From NCBI GenBank assembly GCA_965120355.1, contig CBCPMX010000129.1:1-17513 (forward strand): DNA of 17,513 nt. The letters run 5' to 3'. Every line of letters begins with the position of its first letter. The stretch's first letter is position 1. The notes below the pieces were generated by a model, which worked only from the letters and a program-made list of their open reading frames with translations, made no database searches and was not told where the DNA came from. This document shows, one piece after another, positions 7,053 through 14,232 of the stretch. Source of the stretch: CBCPMX01 sp965120355. Its GTDB lineage: Bacteria > Bacillota > Clostridia > Oscillospirales > Oscillospiraceae. A program made the position numbers and the translations under genes.

Positions 7053-9590
7053 TTATTCTGTTGTTCCCAGCCGCTGCTGGATGGTCCCTTTTGTAATATA
7101 GCGCAGGCAAAGGAGCGGAGTGACCAATGCCAGTGCGAGGATCACCGGCAGCGTGATCCACAGCGGCGTCACATCGAAGGTGTAGACAGACACCCAGGAG
7201 AGGTTTGCAATATAGCCCGGCATCACCAGCGCGGCAAAGGCGATGGTCACCGGCACCAGCACCACAGCCAGAAGGAGGGCGGAAAACGCCCCCTCCAGCA
7301 GCACCAGCCGCAACAGCTGGCTCCGGGTCATGCCCAGGCTCTGGTAGACGGCAAATTCTCTCCGGCGGCTTACCGTTTTCGTCACCATCAGATTCACAAA
7401 GTTCAGCAGGGCGATCAGCAGCAGCACCGCTCCCACCATGCTCAGGATCAGCACCATATTGAGGCGCGCATCCTGGAAGTTCTCCTGATAGTCGCTGCGC
7501 ATGGTAATGCTGATCCCCCGGTTCAGATCCTGTTCATACTGGGACAGGAACGCCTCAAAGGAGGACTGCCGGCTGTGGTCAATATCCACCGCCAGCTGCC
7601 GGTAGCCCTGGCCGGGGAACAGCTCCTCAAACACGGACAGCGGCACCAGATAATAAAAGGTAAAGGATGCCTCCGGGCTGTTGGCGCCCTCCAAATAGGT
7701 GTTGTCGTGCATCAGGGAGCCCAGCACGGTGAACGACCGGCTCTCCAGCTCCAGCGTCTCGCCCGCCGCCAGGCAGGAGACGCCCTCATAATAGGCGCCG
7801 CCGGCGATCACATACTCCCCACTCTCAAAGGCCGCCTGGTCAAAGCTTCCGCTGGTGAAAGGGCAGTTTTCCAGCACATAGTCCAGGTACGCCCCATCCA
7901 GCCCCACCACAATGGCCGTGTATTCGCCGGACTCGGTGAACCGGTCGAGCCCCGCCATCCAGTCCGGAAAAGCCGCCTGGGATTCTTTGAGGGTCATGGT
8001 CTCGCCGTAGGGCTGGTCGTAGTAGTCCACAATCCGCTGGTACAGCGTCTCATCCGCTGTCAGGGATACCTCCCGGCTCTTGAGCGCGCTCACCGATGTG
8101 ACCTCCGGCCGGGCGTTCAGTTCCTCCACCATCTCCTGGGTGATACCCTGGTTCTGCTCGTTGTACCGCTGATAGGAGGTGGCCGCCGAGGCGTCGGCAA
8201 TGGAGTAATCCCAGGGAGACAATGCCTCCAGATACAGATCTTCCTGCAAACTCACATATTGCAGCCGGATGTCCGTCAGCAGCAGCACCGCCGCCAGCAG
8301 GATGACCACCGACAGGGCCAGGCGGCCCTTGCCCCGGCCCAAGGTGCGCAGGGCCAGGCGGGGCAGCGTGACCATTCCGTTTTTGGCGCCGCTGCCGCGG
8401 GCTGGGCTGGGCGTATTCAGGCGCAGGGTCTGGGCGGGCGTCAGCCGGGTCAGCCGCAGCGCGGGCAGCAAATAGGACAGCAGCGTAGTGCCCAGAGCGC
8501 ACACGGCCGCCAGGGCAAAGGGCTGCCAGCTCAAAAAGTAGAGGGCCGGGTTCTGCTCCATGCCCACCACCACCCGGGGCGTGATGGCAAGGTTCAATAG
8601 AAATCCAATCAAAAAGCCGGGAAGCAGTCCCAACGCCGTCACGGCGATGCCCTTTTCCAGCAGATACCGCCGCAGCTGCCGGGGCGACAGGCCCAGAGCC
8701 TTCAGCCCGGCAAAGCCGGCGCGGTCCTGCCCGGCGGTGACCTGCACGATGGCAAAGATCATGAGGAAGCCGCACACCAGCACCAGAAGCGCCGGAGCGT
8801 AGTAAGGGCGGGCCTTCTGCCCGGCCAAATTCAGCCGGGCTTCGTTGTAGGCGAGGTTCGTGGTAAAGGGCAGCTCCGGCAGGCCCTGGTCGTTCAAAAT
8901 CTGAGCGGCCTGGGTCTCCAGATCCCGGGGCTGGTGCAGGATAACGCCCAGCGTCAGGTTGGCGGCAGTTTCGCTGTCGTAATCCGGCACCAGCGTCCGG
9001 GCGGTTTCCGCCGTAATCCAGGCGCAGGCTTCGGTAAAGTTGGTGGGGCTGGCCCACCAGCCGCACAGGGTAAATTCGTCCGTATGGACCTGTCCGCCGG
9101 CATCCGTCCATTGCAGCGTCACCGGCGCGCCAATCTCCTTCAAAATCCCCAGGGACCCCATGGTGAACGCATCCAGGGCGATCTCGCCGGGCTGCTGGGG
9201 CAGACGGCCGGTGGTGGGGACAGACAGGACGGTTTCGGCATAGTCCTGTCCGGCCACCGCCAGTTTTACCAGGCGCTGGCCCATCATCGGATCCGAAAGG
9301 GTGCCGATGGTGCTCAATCGGACGGTGCTTTTGATATTGGGGTGCTGCGAGAGCAAATCGGCCTGATGCTCCGTCAGGCCGCTGTAAAGGATGTGGCTGG
9401 TGGAGCCATAGCTGTACTGGTAGTTGAGCAGGAACGCATCCTCCACCGCCCCGCCCAGCAGGAACACAAAGGCGTACAGGCCGGTGACCAGCGCCACCGC
9501 CAGCGCCAAGACCGCATGTTTGACCCGATGGAAGCGGAGATCCCGCCGCACCAGCGTCCAGCAGACTTTCAAATTGTTGTTTGCAAGCAT
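7053..9590 (-). CDS. ABC transporter permease with two FtsX domains (module 1)
   Basis: The 845-aa permease has the same eight-helix, two-extracytoplasmic-domain plan as the protein at 3659-6214: a first helix near residues 25-48, a domain of roughly 220 residues, three helices, a helix near 430-450, a second large domain and three C-terminal helices. FtsX coupling motifs are KALGLSPRQLRRY and QSLGMTRSQLLRL. The start ATG follows GGGGAGGACCGGCC and is 14 bp after the ATPase stop. It is the last gene of the operon that starts with the response regulator, so it is probably co-expressed with its sensor. Substrate unknown; envelope-targeting peptides are the usual guess for this arrangement. It lacks the single-domain ten-helix plan of BceB. 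Confidence 0.92.
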   Translation of the reverse strand: MLANNNLKVCWTLVRRDLRFHRVKHAVLALAVALVTGLYAFVFLLGGAVEDAFLLNYQYSYGSTSHILYSGLTEHQADLLSQHPNIKSTVRLSTIGTLSDPMMGQRLVKLAVAGQDYAETVLSVPTTGRLPQQPGEIALDAFTMGSLGILKEIGAPVTLQWTDAGGQVHTDEFTLCGWWASPTNFTEACAWITAETARTLVPDYDSETAANLTLGVILHQPRDLETQAAQILNDQGLPELPFTTNLAYNEARLNLAGQKARPYYAPALLVLVCGFLMIFAIVQVTAGQDRAGFAGLKALGLSPRQLRRYLLEKGIAVTALGLLPGFLIGFLLNLAITPRVVVGMEQNPALYFLSWQPFALAAVCALGTTLLSYLLPALRLTRLTPAQTLRLNTPSPARGSGAKNGMVTLPRLALRTLGRGKGRLALSVVILLAAVLLLTDIRLQYVSLQEDLYLEALSPWDYSIADASAATSYQRYNEQNQGITQEMVEELNARPEVTSVSALKSREVSLTADETLYQRIVDYYDQPYGETMTLKESQAAFPDWMAGLDRFTESGEYTAIVVGLDGAYLDYVLENCPFTSGSFDQAAFESGEYVIAGGAYYEGVSCLAAGETLELESRSFTVLGSLMHDNTYLEGANSPEASFTFYYLVPLSVFEELFPGQGYRQLAVDIDHSRQSSFEAFLSQYEQDLNRGISITMRSDYQENFQDARLNMVLILSMVGAVLLLIALLNFVNLMVTKTVSRRREFAVYQSLGMTRSQLLRLVLLEGAFSALLLAVVLVPVTIAFAALVMPGYIANLSWVSVYTFDVTPLWITLPVILALALVTPLLCLRYITKGTIQQRLGTTE

Positions 9591-9604
9591 GGCCGGTCCT
9601 CCCC

Positions 9605-10270
9605 TTACACGCGGATGCGCCCGTCCTCGATGCGGACAACCCGGTCGGCCATCTGCGCCAGCTCCAGGTTGTGGGTGATCATCACAAGGGTCTGGCGGTA
9701 GGTCTCCACCGACAGCTTCAGCAGGCCCAGCACATTCTGGCCGCTTTTGCTGTCCAGGCTGCCGGTGGGCTCATCGGCCAGCAGGATCGCAGGCTTGGCG
9801 ATCAGCGCCCGTGCGATGGCCGCCCGCTGCTGGCCGCCGCCGGACAGCTCGCCGGGATAGGCGTTCAGGCGATCTTTGAGGCGCAGCAGCTCCACGATCT
9901 CGTCAAAGAACACCGGGTCAGGGGTGGCGCCCGCCAAGCTCAGGGGAAACAGGATGTTCTCTTTCACCGTCAAAGTAGAGACCAGATTAAAATTCTGATA
10001 CACGAAGCCCACCTTGCTGCGGCGGAATACCGCCAATTCCCTCTCCTTCATTCCACGCAGGTTGACGCCGTCCACAACGACCTCCCCCTCGTCCGGGATA
10101 TCCATGCCGCCAATCATGTTCAGCAGCGTGGTCTTGCCGGAGCCGGAGGCGCCGATGATGGCGGTAAACTTGCCCTTTTCAATCTCCAGATCAATGCCGT
10201 CCAGGGCCTTGACCTGGTTTTCGCCCTTGCCAAAATACTTTTTCAGGTTATGTATAGTTACGATGTTCAT
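9605..10270 (-). CDS. ABC transporter ATP-binding protein, MacB/LolD type (module 1)
   Basis: The 221-aa ATPase has Walker A GASGSGKTT, Q-loop FVYQNFNLV, Walker B ILLADEPTGSLD and the MITHN H-loop. The signature reads LSGGGQQRAAIARAL, where most relatives have LSGGQQQR, so the conserved glutamine at position five is glycine; catalysis is probably retained because this position tolerates change in some families. The start ATG at 10270 overlaps the stop of the preceding small gene (ATGA) and has GCGAGGAACC upstream. A much longer in-frame ORF extends upstream to 10567 but only by reading the preceding gene in another frame. Confidence 0.94.
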   Translation of the reverse strand: MNIVTIHNLKKYFGKGENQVKALDGIDLEIEKGKFTAIIGASGSGKTTLLNMIGGMDIPDEGEVVVDGVNLRGMKERELAVFRRSKVGFVYQNFNLVSTLTVKENILFPLSLAGATPDPVFFDEIVELLRLKDRLNAYPGELSGGGQQRAAIARALIAKPAILLADEPTGSLDSKSGQNVLGLLKLSVETYRQTLVMITHNLELAQMADRVVRIEDGRIRV

Positions 10271-10662
10271 GGACAGGTTCCTCGCTTTTCTCCACAGTCT
10301 CTCTTTTTCTCCATGCGCCCCAGCAGGCGCGAAAGGCGGATCAAATTCATGCGCTGCACCAATACGCAGTACAAATTGTGCAGCCCCACCAGGGCGGCCA
10401 AAAGCACAATCCAGAGTCGTCCCGCTGCCAATGCACAGGCAAAACACAATACAGCACCAAAGCCATGAATTTTTGCGTTTTTGATCAACTGTTGCTGTAA
10501 AAAAAGCAGATCCTCCAGCTTTCCGCTTTTCAAAAAATAATTGTCGGTATCCGTTTTGCCCCGCCATTGGTCGTAGTGCCGCTTAATCCAGACCAAAAAA
10601 CGGCAGTACTGCTTTACGCCCAGGGCGCGGTAAATCTTTTCCTCTGCGGTAACAGGTTTCAT
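10267..10662 (-). CDS. Small two-helix membrane protein between kinase and ABC genes
   Basis: I cannot assign a function. The 131-aa product starts with a soluble, basic and aromatic segment (residues 1-65, including WIKRHYDQWRGKTD), followed by a hydrophobic pair near 67-82 and 84-103 and a basic C-terminus. The segment HNLYCVLVQRMNLIRL (95-110) resembles the end motif of CrtO-type membrane acyltransferases, but the rest is too short to support that name. The ATG at 10662 has AAGGAGAA eight to nine bases upstream; a TTG at 10683 gives a longer form without support. It lies 17 bp after the kinase stop and overlaps the ATPase start by 4 bp, so it is firmly within the operon and may be an accessory subunit of the sensor or transporter. 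Confidence 0.75.
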   Translation of the reverse strand: MKPVTAEEKIYRALGVKQYCRFLVWIKRHYDQWRGKTDTDNYFLKSGKLEDLLFLQQQLIKNAKIHGFGAVLCFACALAAGRLWIVLLAALVGLHNLYCVLVQRMNLIRLSRLLGRMEKKRDCGEKRGTCP

Positions 10663-10679
10663 AGTTGGTTTTCTCCTTG

Positions 10680-11702
10680 TCAACTTAACAGATAAACTGA
10701 AAAGGTCGTTCCCTCCCCGACTTTCGACTTTACGCTAATGTACCCTTTCTGCCGGGTGATGATGCCGTTGGCCAGGTACAGCCCCAGGCCGACCCCCTCC
10801 TGGGCGGCCACTTCGGGAGCGCGGTAGAACCGCTGGAACACATCGTTGTAGTGCTCCTCCGGGATACCAATGCCGGTGTCGGCGATATCCACCCGGGTGT
10901 AAAACTGCCACGGCCGCACCGTGATCGTCACCTTGCCGCCGGACGGCGTATACTTCACGGCGTTGTCCAGAATGTTGCCGATGGCCTCCGCCGTCCATTT
11001 GGGGTCGTGCTGCACCGTGATGGCCGGGTCGCACTCCGCCGATAGATCCATCTGCTTGGCCTCCGCCTTGGCCCAGACGGTGCTCATGGCCCGGGCGATG
11101 GTGTCGGAGAGCCGGGCCTCCTCCATGTGCAGGGTGAATGTCCCGGTCTCCAGCCGGGACATTTTAATGAGGGACTGCATCAGAAAGTCCAGCTTGTCGA
11201 TCTGACCGTCCATGGTGGCCAGAAACTCCGCCCGCTTTTCCGGCGGCAGGTCGTGGCCGCGCAGGATGCCGGTGAACATTTTAATGTTGGCAATGGGCGT
11301 CTTGACCTGATGGGAGATGTCGCTGACCAGGCCCTGGATGGTCTCCTTGTCCCGCTGGCTCTGGCGCTTGCCCTCGCTCATAATGTCAAAATACTGCATC
11401 AGCTTGCCCTGCACCTTGGCGGTCAGGCTGTCCTCGTAGGGCTGGTAGCCCTCCACCGTCCGGCCGGACATCAGGGCGTCCAGGGTTTCGCACAGGTCGT
11501 CGGCAAACAGCGATACCTGCCGCCGCTGATCCCAGGCCCACAGGCCCACTACAGCAAACATGGCGGCACACAGTCCCAGGATGCCCCAGCGCACCGCCGC
11601 CCAGGGGATCGTCTGCCACAACAGCCAGACCAGCGCCCCAAACAGCGCCGCCGAGAGCAGGAACATCCCGGTGCGCAGGGCCGTCATGCTGCGGTGTTTC
11701 AT
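10680..11702 (-). CDS. Sensor histidine kinase with short extracytoplasmic loop (VncS/BceS-like)
   Basis: The 340-aa kinase has two transmembrane helices (about 12-31 and 40-57) joined by fewer than ten residues, so it cannot bind a ligand in a large external domain; kinases of this intramembrane-sensing plan usually learn of stress from a partner ABC transporter. The H-box SDISHQVKTPIANIKM gives the phospho-acceptor His131. The ATPase domain shows the N-box NILDNAVKYT (243-252), G1 DTGIGI (275-280) and G2 GVGLGL (303-308), all intact. The start ATG has AGGAGGAAAGAC and overlaps the response-regulator stop (ATGA). It should phosphorylate the regulator encoded just upstream. Confidence 0.93.
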   Translation of the reverse strand: MKHRSMTALRTGMFLLSAALFGALVWLLWQTIPWAAVRWGILGLCAAMFAVVGLWAWDQRRQVSLFADDLCETLDALMSGRTVEGYQPYEDSLTAKVQGKLMQYFDIMSEGKRQSQRDKETIQGLVSDISHQVKTPIANIKMFTGILRGHDLPPEKRAEFLATMDGQIDKLDFLMQSLIKMSRLETGTFTLHMEEARLSDTIARAMSTVWAKAEAKQMDLSAECDPAITVQHDPKWTAEAIGNILDNAVKYTPSGGKVTITVRPWQFYTRVDIADTGIGIPEEHYNDVFQRFYRAPEVAAQEGVGLGLYLANGIITRQKGYISVKSKVGEGTTFSVYLLS

Positions 11703-12382
11703 GTCTTTCCTCCTGTCCAGATATAGCCCATCCCCCGCACGGTTTTGATATAGGTATGGGCGTCATCCTCAATCTTGGCCCGCAGCCGGTTCATGGTGAC
11801 GGTCAGGGTGTGGTCGTCGATAAAGTTGCCATCGTTGTCCCAAAGGCGATCCAGCCGCATCTGGCGCGTCAGAATTTTCCCGGCGTGTTCGGTAAGCGTC
11901 CGCAGCAGCTTATATTCATTGGGCGTAATGGCCAGCTTCTCCTCCCCACGCTGTGCCGTGAGGCCAGAGAAATCCAGCAGAAGATGCCCGTCCGTCCAGC
12001 TGTCCTTTGCGCCATGCTTACCACCCCGGCGCAGGGCCACTTCCACCCGGCGCAGCAGGATCTGCATATTGAAGGGCTTGGTCACATAGTCCTCCGCGCC
12101 CATGTCAAATCCGTTGAGCACATCCGTTTCCAGGTCGTTCGCCGTCAGGAAGATGACCGGCAGATCCGGGTGTGCCGCTTTGATCTCCCGGCAAAGTTCG
12201 AAACCGCTGCCATCCGGCAGATTCACGTCCAGCAGCGCCAGCGCAATCGCTTCCTCGCGCAGGAAAACCCGCGCCTTTGCGCAGCTATACGCCGGAACTG
12301 ACGCATAGCCCGCACTGTCCAATTCAAAGCAAAGTCCCGCATTGAGCGCGAGGTCGTCCTCTACAACTAAAATTCTTTCCAT
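11699..12382 (-). CDS. OmpR/PhoB-family response regulator
   Basis: The 227-aa regulator has a receiver domain (1-115) with the acidic pair Glu8/Asp9/Asp10, phospho-acceptor Asp52 (LLDVNLPDG), Thr80 (IFLTAND) and Lys102 (VTKPFN), then a winged-helix DNA-binding domain (about 128-225) with the conserved TPNEYKLLRTL and TVRGMGYIW elements. The start ATG follows GAGGGGAGCGCT. It heads the operon with the kinase, the small membrane protein and ABC module 1. A probable target is the direct repeat upstream of ABC module 2 at 6977-6994. No copy of that repeat is visible at its own promoter, so autoregulation is not apparent. Confidence 0.95.
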   Translation of the reverse strand: MERILVVEDDLALNAGLCFELDSAGYASVPAYSCAKARVFLREEAIALALLDVNLPDGSGFELCREIKAAHPDLPVIFLTANDLETDVLNGFDMGAEDYVTKPFNMQILLRRVEVALRRGGKHGAKDSWTDGHLLLDFSGLTAQRGEEKLAITPNEYKLLRTLTEHAGKILTRQMRLDRLWDNDGNFIDDHTLTVTMNRLRAKIEDDAHTYIKTVRGMGYIWTGGKT

Positions 12383-12432
12383 AGCGCTCCCCTCACAAGT
12401 TTGCCCTGCTTCTACAGGGTTGTCCGGGGCAT

Positions 12433-12461
12433 ATTATAGCACAACCACATCCGCAGGCAAA
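12433..12461 (-). promoter_or_regulatory. Promoter of the two-component/ABC operon
   Basis: On the minus strand TTTGCC (12461-12456) and a perfect extended -10, TGC TATAAT (hexamer 12438-12433), are 17 bp apart. The predicted start is near 12426, and the leader of about 45 nt contains a CCCTG/CAGGG hairpin (12404-12419) before the ribosome binding site. A near-consensus promoter suggests basal expression that does not need an activator. Confidence 0.7.
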
Positions 12462-12519
12462 GAGCCGGCGTCAAAAAAGCGTCCCCGCTGGAAGAACGCA
12501 GCCCATTCCTATCCGCTGC

Positions 12520-12627
12520 GCATGTATATGGGCCCGCGCCATCACAAACGGCTTCAAAGGCGCCGCGGAGCAAAGAAATGCCGGCGCTTCGCTGTTTGCC
12601 CCGCCAAGCCTCTGCATATACATGCAG
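12520..12627. promoter_or_regulatory. Repeated palindrome-like sites in the divergent intergenic region, candidate LysR operators
   Basis: The 386-bp stretch 12383-12768 separates the minus-strand regulator from the plus-strand LysR gene and holds no gene. It contains CTGCAT-atac-ATGCAG (12612-12627), an inverted repeat directly upstream of the LysR -35, and GCATGTATATG (12520-12530), an 11-base inverted match to part of that site (12615-12625). The centres are about 95 bp apart. LysR-type regulators commonly bind paired dyads near their own promoters; that these are such sites is inference. Confidence 0.35.
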
Positions 12628-12630
12628 GAC

Positions 12631-12659
12631 TTGAATCGAACCGGCCTTCCGTATATAAT
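12631..12659 (+). promoter_or_regulatory. Promoter of the LysR-type regulator
   Basis: TTGAAT (12631-12636) and a perfect TATAAT (12654-12659) are 17 bp apart. The predicted start is near 12666, leaving a leader of about 100 nt with several GC-rich hairpins. A palindrome ends four bases before the -35, which would suit repression or autoregulation. Confidence 0.65.
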
Positions 12660-12690
12660 AGATATGAATTTGATCTTTGGGCGTCTCGGC

Positions 12691-12739
12691 CGTGCCGGCA
12701 ATTTCCCGGCACGTTTCTGCCGGGAAGAACCCGGTTTTT
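12691..12739 (+). other. Overlapping alternative hairpins in the LysR leader, possible attenuator
   Basis: Three mutually exclusive helices can form in the leader: CGTGCCGG (12691-12698) with CCGGCACG (12706-12713); CCCGGCA (12705-12711) with TGCCGGG (12718-12724); and CCGGG (12720-12724) with CCCGG (12730-12734) followed by TTTTT (12735-12739). The last resembles a short intrinsic terminator, the second an antiterminator. A 25-codon ORF (12664-12741) spans the same bases but has no ribosome binding site. The five-bp terminator stem is weak, so this may be only local GC-rich symmetry. Confidence 0.3.
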
Positions 12740-12768
12740 GAGCCATTGTGCAGGAGGAGGTGCCGCCT

Positions 12769-13656
12769 ATGCTGTTCAGACAAATGAAATACTTTGTTGC
12801 CGTCATTGACTGCAACAGCTTCACCGAAGCCGCTGAACAGTGCTACATCTCCCAGTCGGCAATCTCCCAGCAAATCCAATCCTTAGAAAAGGAATTGGGG
12901 GTAGAGCTGATTCAGCGAAAAAACCGCCGGTTCACCATCACGCCCGCCGGTCAGTATTTCTACTCTCACTGCAAGGCCATCTTGGAACAGGTAGATGATC
13001 TGATCCGTGAGACAAAGCGCCTGGAAACAGGCCGGGAATTGCAGCTTCGCATCGGATATCTTCGCGGTTACAGCGGACTGGAGCTGCATCAGGCCATCGC
13101 CGAATTTTCACGCAGCTTTTCGGAGGTAGCCATTCACATTGTCACTGGCACCCATGAAGAATTGTATGATCTGCTGCGCTTCGGCGGCGTGGATCTGGTT
13201 CTGAATGACCAACGGCGGGCATTCTCCGACGCCTATGTGAATTATGAACTGATGCAGTGCGGATGTTACGCCGAGATCTCCACAAACAACCCTCTGAGTC
13301 AAAACAGCCGCGTACAACTCCAGGATTTAAAACATATCCCCTGTATTCTGATCAGTTCCCGGGAACAGCAGCACGCAGAACAGATATATTATCAAAATAC
13401 CCTGGGATATGGTGAAAGCTATCTGTTTGCGGACACACTGGAAGCAGGCCGTCTGCTGGTCGTGAGCAACCGCGGCTTTTTACCCATCGCGGGCATCGGA
13501 ACACTGCCCCCGGAAGGCGCGTCAATCCGGCGGCTGCCCATCTATCAGGGGGACACGCAGATCACGCGCAATTTCTGCGCCTTTTGGAAGAAGGAGCAGG
13601 ACAACCCTTACACGGAAGCATTTGCCCAGACCCTCAAAGCGCTTCTGACCAGATAA
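12769..13656 (+). CDS. LysR-family transcriptional regulator
   Basis: The 295-aa protein has the LysR winged helix-turn-helix at residues 1-60 (FRQMKYFVAVIDCNSFTEAA, SQSAISQQIQSLEKELGVEL) and a periplasmic-binding-protein-like effector domain from about 90 to 295, the normal length for the family. The ATG at 12769 follows GGAGGAGG; a GTG at 12748 upstream lacks a ribosome binding site. It diverges from the two-component operon and lies upstream of the DUF3842-lar genes on the same strand. Its ligand is unknown. It may control its own gene and either neighbour; no shared operator was found at the DUF3842 promoter, so a link to NPN synthesis rests on position only. Confidence 0.92.
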   Translation: MLFRQMKYFVAVIDCNSFTEAAEQCYISQSAISQQIQSLEKELGVELIQRKNRRFTITPAGQYFYSHCKAILEQVDDLIRETKRLETGRELQLRIGYLRGYSGLELHQAIAEFSRSFSEVAIHIVTGTHEELYDLLRFGGVDLVLNDQRRAFSDAYVNYELMQCGCYAEISTNNPLSQNSRVQLQDLKHIPCILISSREQQHAEQIYYQNTLGYGESYLFADTLEAGRLLVVSNRGFLPIAGIGTLPPEGASIRRLPIYQGDTQITRNFCAFWKKEQDNPYTEAFAQTLKALLTR

Positions 13657-13658
13657 CG

Positions 13659-13688
13659 GCGGCGTGCAGCCGGCTGCTTTGACGCCGC
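13659..13688 (+). terminator. Branched GC-rich hairpin after the LysR gene, weak terminator candidate
   Basis: GCGGCGT (13659-13665) pairs with ACGCCGC (13682-13688), enclosing a second stem GCAG-ccgg-CTGC (13666-13677). It begins two bases after the LysR stop, as terminators do, but is followed by GGATCTTCAC with no T-tract. Confidence 0.35.
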
Positions 13689-13735
13689 GGATCTTCACAT
13701 AAGCTGACCTGATCTGAACAGCCGGCAAATCGAGA

Positions 13736-13764
13736 TTGCAATTCGAAGAAAAACACGCTAGAAT
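13736..13764 (+). promoter_or_regulatory. Promoter of the DUF3842 gene (and possibly of the lar genes)
   Basis: TTGCAA (13736-13741) and TAGAAT (13759-13764) are exactly 17 bp apart. The -35 lies in the palindrome ATTGCAAT (13735-13742). The transcript would start near 13771, at a stable two-part hairpin: GCTGC (13769-13773) with GCAGC (13796-13800) enclosing GGAAGC-atgc-GCTTCC (13778-13793). This 5' hairpin may protect the mRNA. It is the nearest clear promoter upstream of larE. Confidence 0.65.
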
Positions 13765-13821
13765 TCTTGCTGCAAGCGGAAGCATGCGCTTCCCCGCAGC
13801 CTTTGAACAGGAGAGAACGCC

Positions 13822-14232
13822 TTGAAAAATATTCTGATTATCGATGGCCAGGGCGGCGGAATCGGAAGGCAGCTTGTGGCCGCAGTCAAAGAAACGCTGC
13901 CTAACGTGCAGATCACAGCGGTAGGCACAAATTCGGCCGCCACCTCTGTGATGCTGAAAGCCGGAGCGGACCAGGCGGCCACCGGCGAAAACGCCGTCAT
14001 TGTCAACAGCGCAAAGGCCGACGTGATCATCGGCCCCATCGGCATTGTGATTGCCGACGCCCTTTTGGGCGAAATCACGCCGCGGATGGCCCGGGCCGTG
14101 GGCCAGAGCCGCGCAAAAAGGATCTTGATTCCAGTCAATCATTGTGATAATATAGTGGCCGGTGTGAGCAGCCTGCACGTTGGCACGCTGATTCAGGACG
14201 TCCTTCGGGAGCTGAAAAAGCTGCAAACGTAA
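13822..14232 (+). CDS. DUF3842 family protein, candidate lar-associated accessory protein
   Basis: The 136-aa protein matches my recollection of the uncharacterised family DUF3842. It opens with a Rossmann-like strand and glycine loop, IIDGQGGGIGR (6-16), followed by AVGTNSAAT (33-41), ATGENAVIVNSAKADVIIGPIG (second half of a nucleotide-binding-like sheet, 53-74) and IPVNHCDN (103-110). No function is established for the family. The gene uses a TTG start at 13822 with AGGAGAG upstream and has its own promoter. It lies 245 bp before larE. The dinucleotide-fold look fits binding of NAD-like molecules such as nicotinate adenine dinucleotide, the NPN precursor, but this is a guess from fold motif and position. 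Confidence 0.85.
   Translation: MKNILIIDGQGGGIGRQLVAAVKETLPNVQITAVGTNSAATSVMLKAGADQAATGENAVIVNSAKADVIIGPIGIVIADALLGEITPRMARAVGQSRAKRILIPVNHCDNIVAGVSSLHVGTLIQDVLRELKKLQT

Noticed and set aside
8050..9639. 529-codon minus-strand ORF overlapping the module 1 permease in another frame
   Set aside because: The same strand encodes a clear permease with membrane helices in a different frame; this ORF is rich in Gly, Arg, Pro and Ala without domain signals.
9605..10567. N-terminally extended form (320 aa) of the module 1 ATPase
   Set aside because: The extra 99 residues are read from the preceding small gene in another frame; the ATG at 10270 has a ribosome binding site, an ATGA overlap and gives the normal family length.
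12612..12650. tRNA-like fragment (GAATCGAACC resembles a reverse-strand T-loop)
   Set aside because: The flanking bases cannot form a T-stem or acceptor stem and no other tRNA arms are present, so neither a tRNA nor an attachment site is supported.
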